A stretch of DNA of 64,000 bases from Macrothele yani (lineage: Eukaryota > Arthropoda > Arachnida > Araneae > Macrothelidae). The translations under genes and the position numbers were made by a program. The stretch lies in assembly GCA_039090855.1 (NCBI GenBank), contig CM077024.1, positions 64,503,594 to 64,567,593 of the forward strand. The letters run 5' to 3'. Each line of letters opens with the position of its first letter. Within the stretch, counting starts at the first letter, position 1. Shown piece after piece: positions 33,362 to 44,155 of this stretch. A model generated the notes under the pieces. It saw nothing but the letters and a program-made list of their open reading frames with translations, was not told where the DNA came from and did not search any database.

Positions 33362-35343
33362 GATATTGCAGTTTCTTTTTGCTTCTATTCTCTCTACATC
33401 TCAGTAGACAACGTAAAAAGTTGAATAGACACGACACTGCTTGTAGTCATAAAATCTTGTAATTTTCTGAATGTCCCATGTGAGTTTAGAATATTTCGAA
33501 TATTTTTAAACACTGAATCTTTCAGTAAGGGCTGTCAAAGAACACATTCATTCTAACTAAACTCTTCGGTTGCATTGCACTTTGTTTTAACAAATAAAGG
33601 GAAAATAATGTTCTCTCCTTTTTTTTTAAATCTGATATTTCAGAATGTCTCATGGGCATCAAAGGATTGGACCACTTGCAAAATAAAAAGTCGTTATTTA
33701 GAGTAATTAGTTCGCAGGGATGGAAAAACCTCAGAACCGAAAAAAAAAATGCATCCCTCTCCCGCTTAAGATTCAAAAACAGAATTTCAGAGAAAAAAAA
33801 TGATGCACAGCTTTCATTGTGAAATGCATTTCGACTTAAATAAAAAGAAAACTACATATTTCACGAAATGTTTTCAATCGTTGTTCCGAATTATTGTTAA
33901 AGAGCTAGTAAAGAAAATATACGGCTTAACAGACAGTTAATGAGGACGCATTTTGTCATTTTCGAATTGGTCTTCGGCAGGAGGATTGGTGTTGCTTCTG
34001 ATAAAAATATACGAATCAATGTAAAATATTTGTGCAGAAGTTTGCTGTTATGGCTGCTAACTGAAAACACGAAAAAAAGAAAGAAAGAAAGCTTAAAAGC
34101 TGTGGAATAGGAAAAAAACTGCAGACTAGCAAAATACCAGATAATATGTTACAAACAGAATAAATTCTGAAAGAATCAGAAAAATGCGACGTTGAAGTGA
34201 AACAATCTGCATTGCAATGTTCATAAGTAATTTAGTATGTGCATATGGCTTTTTGATATTCCGCTACAACGTGAGTAAGCAATGCTATTTTCGCTGTGTA
34301 AATCGCCCAAACCACTAAGCTGGCTGAAACACAATAGCAAATGTTTGCGTTTCTACAGCGAGTAGTTACACGAGGTAGTAAATTAGCAACAGGGAGTGAA
34401 ACTAATGACGTAGGTATGGTACGCTGGCTGTTTAACACTGGAAATTCTAAATCCAACATCTAGTATGCCAGATTTGCTATGGTTTGCTAAGGAAGCATGA
34501 GGAAGGAGGCATTTTAAATCGAAACACCAAAGAGTGAATACGAGCATGCGAAGATTATTTACTAACAGCAAGCGAGGATGCCTGCTTACGGGACCCACAG
34601 TACTGGTGTACTTGTACAACGTTGTTAATATCGATGAGACAAAACACACCATACTGCGCGATCAACCACGAATTTTCGCTGTAAAACTCGAAACAGCATA
34701 TAAGTATCTCCTACTTTGATACATAGTATTACAAGACCGTTTCGCCCAGCTCTCTCTAACTATGGTGCAGCTTTATATACACAAAGTAATATATGGCGTG
34801 GTTTATATGACGGTTTTCAGGAGCGTAGGCCACTTGAATACCCAACACTACCGCAACAGTACACGGACAGTAATCTAGAAATAAAGCGGAATCTCGAAGC
34901 TCTGAATGGAAATGAGTGTTGTTCGCTGGGGAGTCATAGTTTTACTTCAGATGATAGAACACAGGTCCCAAAAGCAAGCAAGACTTAGGGAAACGTTTAC
35001 CATAAAATGACATGTCGAGCCTGCTGCCTTTTTAGTGATGCGCGTTAGTACTGTGCATAGTAGACGTGCATCTCTCACAATGAAATCACAAAACGAAAAC
35101 TAAAAAAGACTGAACTACACACATCTCTAAAACTTAAGCTCGAAACGGATTTTTCTTACAAACGAGAGAATCAATGCCAGCGTCCCAACCGACTTACACC
35201 ACACGGAAATGGCACGTTCCAATATGATGGTGCATGGAACAGTCTGTGAACGCTTGTTGTGAGTAGTTGCTGTGCTAGTGCAATCCGTGATGTCACTAGT
35301 GTTTTGAGGTGTAGTGGAAACATACTGGAAAGTCGGAGTAAAC
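33362..35343. other. Stretch without recognisable gene
   Basis: No motif or repeat family recognised. A GAAA-type run (about 34074-34092) is the only simple repeat. Several open frames of 60-90 codons in 34.2-35.0 kb overlap each other and carry no known domain. Confidence 0.55.
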
Positions 35344-36375
35344 ATGGCCCAAAGGCATCATCTGAGTGAATTTGAACTTAGTCGGATCATCGGTAAACTG
35401 AAAGAAGGGCATACTGAGATCAGTGTCGCAAATGAATTCGGAATCGATCACAGCATTGTGTCAAGGTTGTGGTCAAGGTACCAGAAAACTGGAAATGTCT
35501 CTAGAAGTGTTGGGGGAGGTTGTCCATGATGCATCACAGCGTCAAAATACCGTTATTTGGTGCTATATGCAAAACATAATCGTTGGAGTCATGCTGGTCA
35601 ATTTAATAATTGACTGTTTACCAGCACTGGGACACGTGTGTCGGGTCAAACCGTGGCAAGACGGTTGAGAATGCTGGAGAACTCTATGCACGTAAACCTG
35701 TTGAATGTGTATCTTTAAAACTGCGACACAAACAGGCCCGTTTGCGATGGTATTGAGAACACAGTGGTTTGACAAATGAGGAATGAGGCACAGTTCTTTT
35801 CACAGATGAAGGCAGATTCAGTTTAACGTCCGATTCTGGGCGTCAGTACATTTGGTGGAAATGGGGTACAAAGTGCAGTCAAGAGAACATTGTGGAAAAG
35901 GATAGAAATTGTGCGGAGGGAAACATTATGGTCAATGGAAGCACCGAGTTGCAGCTGGTAGAACGATAGTCCATGACCGGTGAACGGTACTGTAAGATGC
36001 CATCTTCCGTCATGTTCGCCTGTTCCGTGGAGCTATTGGACCAGAGTTCATTTTTATGGACGATAATGCTTGCCCCCCCCCCAATCGTTCAGCGACTGTG
36101 GCTGAACTCTTTGAGAAAGAAGTTACCCATCAAATGGTGTGGTCAACATACTGCCCTGATCTCAACCCAACAGAGCATGCTTGGGATGCTTTGGAGAAGC
36201 GCCTATCTGAGAGGACGCCGCCATCAAGAAAGCAGGAACGATTCCTGAGCTCCGAAGAGTTCTGATGCAGAAGTGGCAATCTCGGCCGCAATAATTGTTC
36301 AACGATCTTGTTTTGAGTATGACATACAGTTGTCAAACGTGCATATCTGTTAGAGGAGGGCATACCCCATATTGA
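35344..36375 (+). pseudogene. Tc1-like transposase, decayed
   Basis: The ATG at 35344 starts MAQRHHLSEFELSRIIGKLK, followed by SVANEFGIDHSIVSRLWSRY, the N-terminal helix-turn-helix, then a stop in the GGG linker. Other frames carry GQTVARRLR, VLFTDEGRFSLTSDSGRQY (first Asp), EGNIMVNG, RLFRGAIGPEFIFMDDNA (second Asp) and WSTYCPDLNPTEHAWD (Glu). A run of nine C residues near 36073 adds material between the second Asp and the Glu. The likely end is RGGHTPY at 36375. Terminal repeats were not found. It is related to the fragment at the left edge of the window. Confidence 0.85.
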
Positions 36376-38068
36376 TTTAAGTATAGATGTTTCTGAACAG
36401 TACACCTCTGCGTTCTGTGGACTTCAGATTTACAAGCGGTTGTACCAGCTTCGCACACTCAGGATGTCGGGCACTCTGTATCAATGTCAGATGAATGATA
36501 AATATGTGATGCGTTGTGTTCTTAAATGGCATGTATAATTATATATAAACATCAGTGATTAAACAAAGTATATATGTGCAACATGTAAAAATTTTGTTCG
36601 TGCTAAGTTTTGGACATGTGTGTATTTAAGGTAAGAACATAGCGATGACTGCACTACATTATGCTTATCTCACAATACATCTTTCTGACGGTGTCTGTTC
36701 TGTTTTGACGAACAAACAGCGGAAGCTTCCTTCACGGATCATTGAGTTGGTGTTTACAGATAATTAGTTCTCCCTTTAAGACTTTCTGCTCTACAGGGTA
36801 CCACGTGAACTGCTGTTTTACTTTAATTTCTAATCACTTCACACGTCTCCACCCAAGGGCACTTTCTGAACTCGTTTTGCTTACTTTGTTTTTATATATT
36901 CTGCAGGAGTTGGTCCATCGCATTTGCAAAACTTACATTTTTAAACTAACTCATCACATTTCATACACTTGTTAACACATACTTGGTATACACGTAGCGA
37001 GACTTGCAATAACTGACGGAGTTTTATTAAGAGTTTTGCGAAAAAGTTTCTGTGAGCTCTTTGATGTTATGTTTTTCTTAAACTGTACCGAAAGTCTTGT
37101 TAACCCCCCCCTCTTCTGGTTTCTTTGAGTTATTAACTCTTACTTGACCTCAAATCTAAAATCTTAATACGTAAAACCTGAGAAGAAAAAATTCGTTTTA
37201 TAAGTTAAATAAAAGAAGTGAAGCAAAAGCAGAGTGTTGTAAGTTATTACCCTTATCAAAAGCAAAACGTCGCCACTTCTTACAATTCTTAAAGAAAGAT
37301 ATTTTTCTTCATGGAAGTCTCAGTAGGTAAAATAAAATAAAGAACTGCACCAAAGCAAAAGAAACAGCTACGTTGAAACGATTGCATCTTCCTCACCTTT
37401 TCCATTAATATAACGGGCACACAGCTAACAAAATAAAATATCGGACGTCTCCTATAAAAATAGGACGTATCTACTAACATCAACAATACTCTGAAAGTGG
37501 TTTTTCTGTTCTATATGGCGGTACTGCGGTGTCCAATTTTTTTCTCTCGGTATAACATTCCTTTGGGAGATTCTCTGCAGCGAAGAAGCTGCAGCTTTCC
37601 CGTTCCTAAGGAAATGGTAACCATGACAACTGGTAGTACATTTGTATTGTTCCAAATGTGGCTACTGTCAGTCGCTCAGCTTTTTGATTTGAGCTTATTT
37701 TACCCTGGAATATTTGATCTTCTACTGCACTTGTAGACGACAAACAAAGTCAGCTAAAAATAAATTCGCATCAGTCCGAAAACTAAGAACTATTGTCATT
37801 TATTTTTGTTCCTTTATCACTTCAACAAAAACTGACAGCGTCAAGATTCTTACTACTCGAAAGATGAATTCTCCTGGAAATGATACAGAATGCTTTCACT
37901 CCACAGTTCAAGAGAAATAATACAATCATGAATTGCTTTTAGCATGAGACTGAATTTGGTTTCCTTAAAAACTCAAAATTTTATAAAATAGTACTGCGGA
38001 AATATGATTCTCACACTTATAATACCTTAAAATATATGAGAAACACCAAGTCTTAAACAAAGGAACTT
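36376..38068. other. Stretch without recognisable gene
   Basis: No motif seen on either strand. A C run lies near 37104-37111. Short open frames around 37.3-37.7 kb on both strands overlap and have no domain. Confidence 0.55.
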
Positions 38069-38069
38069 C

Positions 38070-38385
38070 AATGTCATAAATGTTACAATTTAATAGTGTG
38101 ACAATTCTGTCAATGTCATAAATGTTTTTTTTTTTTTTGATTGGAGGTTTAACGACCACCGTGAGCAACTCAATGGGCTATAAGCAGTCGCCCGTCCCTA
38201 ATTTAGGGTCACCGGTTCCAGGGAAGGGAGAGAGCCAGTGCCGTAAGACAAACACAACATCCATGCCTCCCCGGGATTCGAACCCGGACCCCGTTCGAAC
38301 GAATGATCAGAGGCCATCGCTTAGACCACTGCGCCACCGGAGCTGCCATAAATGTTATAACTCAATAGTAGGGCAGTTCTGTGTC
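38070..38385. repeat. 42-bp tandem duplication split by a SINE
   Basis: AATGTCATAAATGTTACAA, then TTTAATAGTGTG and ACAATTCTGTC, is followed by a second AATGTCATAAATGTT. The rest of this second unit (ATAACTCAATAGTAGGGC, then AGTTCTGTGTC) resumes after the SINE at 38127-38346. Confidence 0.8.
38127..38346 (-). mobile_element. tRNA-derived SINE, family A, with target duplication
   Basis: A full copy in reverse: a T run and GATTGGAGGTTTAACGACC, the body CCCTAATTTAGGGTCACCGG, CAGTGCCGTAAGACAAAC, the B-box GGGATTCGAACCCGG and the A-box end CCACTGCGCCACCGG. CATAAATGTT flanks it at 38117-38126 and 38347-38356, a 10-bp duplication typical of LINE-driven insertion. Confidence 0.95.
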
Positions 38386-38541
38386 CTAAGTGATTGCACA
38401 CAGATACGCAGAGCTGAAATTTACAATATTTACTATGCATAATATGCTTTATTTTTAATATAATACTCCCTTTCTTCAAAAGGTATCCTAATAAACTTCA
38501 GTGGCATCCTCCATTATATCACTAAACCAATTTTCGTACAT

Positions 38542-38675
38542 CATGAAAGTAATACATAAAGTTACACAATGAACTTTTAGGCAACATGAAAGAGATGCAT
38601 AAAGTACACAATGAGCTTTTAGACAATATGAAAGTAATAGAAAACTTGCACAATGAACTTTTAAGCAACATGGCC
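38542..38675. repeat. 43-bp tandem repeat, three units
   Basis: The unit is built from CATGAAAGTAATACATAAAG, TTACACAATGAACTTTTA and GGCAA. Three imperfect copies start near 38542, 38585 and 38627. Confidence 0.8.
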
Positions 38676-39021
38676 TAATTGCTTTTCCCATCTACATAAC
38701 TTGTTTTCAAAGAATCTTGCCAAACTTTGGGAACGTGCTCTACAGCATATAGTGATTAAAATGTCGGTGTGAACGTTGGGTAGGAGATGTTGAGTAAAGA
38801 CCATTTTGAGAGCGTAAATAAGGATTAATTAACTTTTATTTCATTTATTACAGCACACTGCAAATGATCGATTAAAACAGTTATGTAACTTTACTTCAGA
38901 GAAAGTCTTCGAAATGGCCGCCCTGTGTAGCATTACACGGATTACGGAGATTTCCTATTGATGTGGAACACGTTCGAAATGTTCGAGAGCATCTTGAATT
39001 CTTCGACAACCATCCACAATC

Positions 39022-39264
39022 CAATAGCGGCAAACTTGTCTATTAGAACCACAATCCATTAGCGGCGAACTTGTCTATTAGAACCCCTATCCATTAGCGG
39101 CGAACTTGTCTATTAGAACCCCCTATCCATTAGCGGCGAACTTGTCTATTAGAACCCCCTATCCATTAGCGGCGAACTTGTCTATTAGAACCCCCTATCC
39201 AATAGCGGCGAACTTGTCTATTAGAACCCCCTATCCATTAGCGGCGAACTTGTCTATTAGAACC
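39022..39264. repeat. 36-bp minisatellite, seven units
   Basis: The unit is GCGGCGAACTTGTCTATTAG followed by AACCCCCTATCCATTA; most units are 36 bp and the first two slightly shorter or diverged. On the plus strand the array reads as repeated SIRTPYPLAANL codons, but on the minus strand it carries VLIDKFAANG, the codons of the mariner gene around it. Confidence 0.92.
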
Positions 39265-39289
39265 GAGGTAGCACAGACAGCATCTTTAA

Positions 39290-39727
39290 GGTGGACGTCA
39301 AGTAATTTTGCTTCCTATGCTTCCAATGGAAAAACTTCTGTACACATTTCCTTCACAATTAGTGCATTCCCAAGGCTGAAAATTTTAACATCGATTAAAA
39401 TAACTGCATGTTATAACTTGGAACACTTAATATTTTTTAAAACATAACCATAATTATATTAAAAATCAATAACTTTTCCTTTGGTGGTTTTGAAACCAGA
39501 AAAAAGATGGCGCGACCTGTATTTTGATGACGTCAGTAGACAAACAAATGTTGGATTGCATAATTATGGTTATGTTTTAGAAAATATTAAGTATTCCAAG
39601 TTATAAAATGAAGCTATTTTAATCGATGTTCAAATTTTCATTCTTTGGAACGCATTAATTGTGAAGAAAATGTGTACAGAAGTTTTTCCATTGGAAGTAT
39701 AGGAAGCAAAATTACTTGAAGTCCACC
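39290..39727. mobile_element. TTAA-flanked palindromic element (piggyBac or Kolobok type MITE)
   Basis: Arms of about 168 bp at each end are imperfect reverse complements, starting GGTGGAC(G/T)TCAAGTAATTT on each strand and ending near AACATAACCATAATTAT; the loop is about 102 bp. TTAA lies at 39286-39289 and 39728-39731. Removing the element and one TTAA rejoins WESLKDAVCAT of the mariner gene in frame, which supports a true insertion with TTAA duplication. TTAA duplications are known for piggyBac and Kolobok; the ends do not decide between them. Confidence 0.88.
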
Positions 39728-40063
39728 TTAAGTGACTCCCATGCGAACAAATCCAGTAAGTTCAAATCTGTAAAGCATTTATGCAGCGTAGTGAGTCCCC
39801 CTACCAATCCAACGGGCAGGATATAAACCACTAAAACGCTCTTGAGCAGTGAGGCTAAAATGTCCTAGAGCCCCATCTTGCATGAACCATATACGACGGC
39901 ATGTCGCTAATGAAATACTTTCTTCCAGCATAGCAAACAGTTTTGCCTCCAATAAATGCGTGTATTGCTGTCCATTTAGCGTTGGTGGCACAAAAAAATT
40001 GGATCTATCAGGCAGTCAGTCATCAACGATACCCGTCTAAGCATTCAGATGAAACCTCTCTAA

Positions 40064-40288
40064 GCCGCCCCGGTGGCGCAGTGGTCAAAGGGACGGCTTC
40101 TGGCCATTCGTCCGAGATGGGCCCTGGTTCGAATCCCGGTGAGGCATGGATGTTGTGTTTGTCTTACGGTACTGGCTCTCTCCCTTCCCTAGAGTCAGTG
40201 GCCCTAATTAGGGACGGCGACTGCTTATAGCCCACTGAGTTGCTCGTGGTGGTCGTTAAACACTCAATAAAAAAACCAAAAAAAAAAA
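40064..40288 (+). mobile_element. tRNA-derived SINE, family A, with target duplication
   Basis: Head GCCGCCCCGGTGGCGCAGTG and GGTTCGAATCCCGG, body TCTTACGGTACTGGCTCTC, GTCAGTGGCCCTAATTAGGG and GAGTTGCTCGTGGTGGTC, then an A-rich tail. CCTCTCTAA before and CCTCTCTTAA after the copy look like a slightly altered target duplication. It lies just beyond the mariner remnant. Confidence 0.92.
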
Positions 40289-40300
40289 CCCCTCTCTTAA

Positions 40301-41266
40301 TGACGAGATTTGGTTATTATAAAAGGATTTTTCCATGCCCAGTGAAAAATGTTATGAAAATTCACAAACATTCACTCTTGTTAATTGCGATTCTTTTGTG
40401 AAAAGCACACAATAAGGAAAACCAGATGCACTAACCTTCTGCAGAAGCCACTGCAAGAACACGACTCGTGGATAAAAATCACCTGATGAGAAGGCCTGTA
40501 CTCGCTGCATGTGATATGATATATTTTCCATACAGTTGCATTCAAAAAACCTACGAGCGTTTGCTGATACCGATATCATTCTAAATCCGGAATCCTCCGC
40601 GATCTTATCTACCATCTGTTCCTTTGAAGTAGTTGTTCGGACACGTATATCTCACACACTTTCGAAGAAGCCAATGGATTGATGCAAAAGTATTCTTGGG
40701 TGGGCATTGTCTTTGAAGAAAAGTTAACTCGTAGATACGCAGGGCATCATTGCTGATTCCATTAGCTGATCCATAAATGAAACGAATTTCTGCCATTTCA
40801 GCGTTCGAGAACTGATTATCCCTTGTCAAAGTCCCAAATAACACAAAAACTGACGATAACAATAAAACTACTAATTAGAGGTCGACTTAACGGTGTTTTT
40901 CCTGTCACAATGACAACGGTGACTTTAAACGGTGACAAAATCACTCTTTACGACAGCTGTGACGAAGCTCTAAAAAAAAACCTGAAACTTCGAGTCATCG
41001 TCTTACTTATAACAGTGACAAAATAACTTGTATAGACGCTCTTACGATAGGGATGATGGAGTGGTAACGGAACGGCGAGTCACCGTCTCGCTTGTAACAG
41101 TGACAAAATCATTTTTACAATTGGCTCGCATTGAATTCTTTATTTACGAGCGAACGCACTGAGAAAGCCAAAACATAAACTATCTTAAGCGTGAGAAAAG
41201 GGGAGACTGAAAGAAAGCTCACATCACTACTGACCTCGATTATGTTTCAATATAAATGGAAACAGA
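40301..41266. other. Stretch without recognisable gene
   Basis: No motif. Phrases such as AACRGTGACAAAATCA recur near 40910-40940, 41010-41025 and 41090-41110, perhaps part of an older repeat into which the tRNA-SINE dimer at 41.3 kb inserted. Confidence 0.5.
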
Positions 41267-41278
41267 CTGTTTAGATAT

Positions 41279-41649
41279 TATTACAGACATTTGACGTGGA
41301 CTAGGAACATCAAACAGAGGTCATTGCTCTTTCCATGTTTATAAGTGAGTCACGGAACAATTATTATTGGCTGCCACCGGGAATCGAACCCAGGGTCTTC
41401 CAGTTACGCGCCGGATATGCTTCCACTGCACCACAGTGGCCTCGAATTTCTCCAGACTCACATACACTAACTGCCAAGCCAATATGGCAGGTTGCTTCTT
41501 GGACCCAGTATGCTGGACACACGCTGTGGTGCAGTGGAAGCATATCTGGCGCGTAACTGGAAGACCATGGGTTCGATTCCCGGCGGCCAATGAGAATTTT
41601 TCCGTGCCTCGCTTATTAACGTGGAAAGACCGATGACCTCTGTTTGGTG
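41279..41649. mobile_element. Head-to-head dimer of family B tRNA-SINEs
   Basis: The left half (41279-41460) is a minus-strand copy of the family B element: tail first, then a full tRNA-like head with B-box GGGTTCGATTCCC in reverse. The right half (from about 41523) is a plus-strand copy: TGTGGTGCAGTGGAAGC, GGGTTCGATTCCC and the same tail. About 65 bases containing GCCAAGCCAATATGGC lie between. The whole unit is flanked by a perfect 12-bp duplication, CTGTTTAGATAT (41267-41278 and 41650-41661). Confidence 0.9.
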
Positions 41650-42109
41650 CTGTTTAGATATGGTGATATGGTAACCGAAACTATGACGTAACAGTGATTT
41701 TGGACCGCAAACATTGCTGGGACACGACTATGGGGGACATTTTTATCAGTGAACTAAGAACTTTCACTTTTTGTAACTGGTCGTAACTGTGACATTGACT
41801 TTTCAGTAACGGTGGCGAGATTTCCGACCCATCTCTCCTACTGATTCACTTACACGTACCTTCCTAACAACTGTCGACTCTTTGTAGCATTACCACACTC
41901 AGGAGTAGTGGGATTTTGTGCAACATTTGCATATTGTAGATGCACTATGACACAAATGGTACAAATTTACTTAACAACGTACATTTTGACAGGCTTACTC
42001 ACTTGCCCTCTCAAAATGTGCTATGACTCGGAAGGAAAGCGCTTCCGTTCTAGTGTCCATAGCAATTTTTTTTTTTTTTTTTTTATCACTGTGCACAGCA
42101 AAACACTTT

Positions 42110-42318
42110 TTCGAAGTTTCACTAAACGTTTTGGTGGCTTTTGAGCATTCGTCAGAGATGGGCCCGGGTTCGAGTTCCTGATGAGGCATTGGTAGTGTGC
42201 CTGTACGATTTTGTTGACTCCGCCCCTTTCCGGGAAGCAGTGGCCCCAAAATAGAGACGGAAGACTACTTATATCCTTTAGAATTTTTCCTCGTGGTCGT
42301 TAAACCTCGAAATGACCT
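42110..42318 (+). mobile_element. tRNA-derived SINE, family A, diverged
   Basis: GGTGGCTTTTGAGCATTCGTC and GGGTTCGAGTTCCTGATG mark the second half of the head; CAGTGGCCCCAAAATAGAGACG and CTCGTGGTCGTTAAACCTC mark the body. A T run at 42067-42084 upstream is on the wrong side to be its tail. Confidence 0.75.
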
Positions 42319-42535
42319 TCTGGAAGCACCCTGTATTTCTTCCTGCTCGCATTATTGCAAATACTAAATCATCAGACGTACACCATCTGCAAACAGCATG
42401 GGTCAGAACAGGGACGAATTTGGCTTTTTACTGCTTTCGGGTTTAAATTGAGATGCCATTCGCATTTCTTATGTTCGTTTTTGTTTACGAAACTTGTTGC
42501 TTTGCAAAAATTTCTTTCACAAAAACAGTCTAGTC

Positions 42536-44147
42536 CAGGGATGGCGAACTTTTTCCCTACTAGTGTGCCCCTTATAATTTGCTTTACTGCTTTCAGGTGT
42601 CGGGTGTGCCACCTCTTGTTTGCGTTTTTTTAATGAACATTAGTGTAAAACTTGTTGCTGAACGCTACTAGCCAAGGCATTTATGTTCAGTTCATAACCT
42701 ATTGTCTTCAGGTTATGGGCACCATCAGTAGTCATAGATACTATTTTATTTAAGTCAATCCCCATTTTTACTACACATTCCTGCTTCACTTCACTTCACA
42801 CATTATATCTTTCCCTGAGATTGTAGTTGGCAAACTCAGAAAAATCAATTCCTCCTCCTCCCCATAACATTTCCACAAGGAAATCTAACAAAAATACAAA
42901 AATATTTAACCTTCCTTGTGACGCCACGTCAGTGCTTTAATCAAGATATATTGAAAACATATCGGCGTTGTCCAAATAAGATTTAATATGACCTGTAACA
43001 TCTTCCACTCATTCTTGTTATTCTGTCTTTAAGAGAGTTCCTTCTGGCTGGCATTTCCTTAATTCTATTACAATTTGCTACTTGTTGGGAAAATCTTTCA
43101 ATAATGTGTCAGACCTGGCTAAGAAAGCCGCCTTCAAAAAATCACCATCACAAAGTGACTTCCCACGCTTTGCAGTACAGCGACATAGATGAAAACTGGT
43201 CGCAGTGATATTATTCTTTGGCCTGAAAGAAGATACGGTGCAATTTGATTGTTTTTCATATTGTTTCACTTTTTGTGAAATGTACTCCATTCTTTCTTCA
43301 TTTGACATGGAACAAACATTATTATGATTCCTCTCAAAATGACGCTATACATAAAATTTGCGGAACACTATTCTTTCCATACACAGGCAACAAACAGAAA
43401 GCCTAATTGCTTTTCTCAATGACTCCGAACTCCGATATCTACTGTTCTTGAAATACTCGGCCACTATCTTTGTTAAGTTTCTGTTTTTTTTTTGGCACTG
43501 AAAACATGTTTGCATGGTCCGGATACAAAAACACCAGGGAAGGAACAATTACAGTACACAAGAGAAATAAGCAGCAGCTACAAACAAATCATCAACCTTC
43601 TTTGACAAACTGAAGTTCTGGACGGCTTCGCAGTGTTGCCAAGTTGTAAATTTGAAATCTCTCCATCCATTGTTCAAGGTTACTTTCAGTTCTCACAGGA
43701 ACTCGCTGTTTCACGCATGTCTTCCAATCAGATTGGTTTTCTCTCCCTCCTGCGAAGGTAAGGGAGAAGCAAGAGAGATTGGGCTTGAGCTGAAGCAGGT
43801 CTGGACGTCTCGTGGTGGATGTCCGTAGGAGCAGGATGATAAAATAATGGTGTGCATGTGATGCTTAACTTTTGGGAATTAATGCATAAGGCGATTAAAT
43901 GAGGTGAGGTTGATTTATTTACTGCCCCTTTGGAGGGCACTTCTTGGCTAGATTAATTTTCTTCTCAAAGCTCAGTTATTTGCAAAAAAAAAAAAAAAAA
44001 AAAAAACCACTACAGACATGCTGTTGAAAAATTCTCTCTAAAAGAACTAAATTTTCATTTAATGTTAATGTTTTCATGTTGGTGTGCCACCCAAATCGTG
44101 TTCATGTGCCACCCAGTGGCACGCATCCCATGGGTTCGCCATCCCTG
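42536..44147 (-). mobile_element. hAT element with transposase remnants
   Basis: Both ends read CAGGGATGGCGAAC inward, a perfect 14-bp inverted repeat, with subterminal GTGTGCC and GTGCCACC phrases. GTCTAGTC before (42528-42535) and GCCTAGTC after (44148-44155) match at 7 of 8 positions, the hAT duplication length. A run of about 22 A residues lies at 43986-44007. The remnant transposase lies on the minus strand. Confidence 0.9.
42640..43530 (-). pseudogene. hAT transposase remnant (GTF2IRD2/ZBED-like)
   Basis: The minus strand carries IRLSVCCLCMERIVFRKFY, then RHFERNHNNVC, a BED-like zinc-finger region, SNEERMEYISQKVKQYEKQ, and ATSFHLCRCTAKRGKSLCDG, DFLKAAFLARSDTLL, which matches the A..V...IAK.GK.F.(D/E)G.F(L/V)K block of this hAT branch. 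Further on, DMFSIYLD, a stop and STDVASQGRLNIFV give the DESTD catalytic motif with the Glu codon changed to TAA, and MTTDGAHNLK gives the second catalytic Asp region. The C-terminal dimerisation half is missing, so the element is deleted as well as broken. Confidence 0.85.
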
Positions 44148-44155
44148 GCCTAGTC

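Larger units (their letters stand above)
38896..40045 (-). pseudogene. DD41D-type mariner transposase, split by a palindrome and a minisatellite
   Basis: The minus strand gives VPPTLNGQQYTHLLEAKLFA, then LATCRRIWFMQDGALGHF (second Asp), SLTAQERFSGLYPARWIGRG and, after a shift, DLNLLDLFAWES. The LNLLD Asp would be the third catalytic residue in the DD41D class, where TPLDFFLWG is usual. The reading continues SLK at 39728-39731, is interrupted by a 438-bp palindrome, and resumes KDAVCATSVLIDKFAANG, which then repeats as a minisatellite. It ends with DGCRRIQDALEHFERV and CNATQGGHFEDFL near 38896; GGHFE.(F/L)L is the usual C-terminus of this class. The N-terminal half and first Asp are not visible. 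Stops and frameshifts are present. Confidence 0.82.

Noticed and set aside
39014..39266. A CRISPR array
   Set aside because: The units are contiguous with no unique spacers, and the setting is a eukaryotic transposon.
39106..39447. A 113-codon protein with SIRTPYPLAANL repeats
   Set aside because: The frame is a by-product of the 36-bp minisatellite; the meaningful codons are on the other strand.
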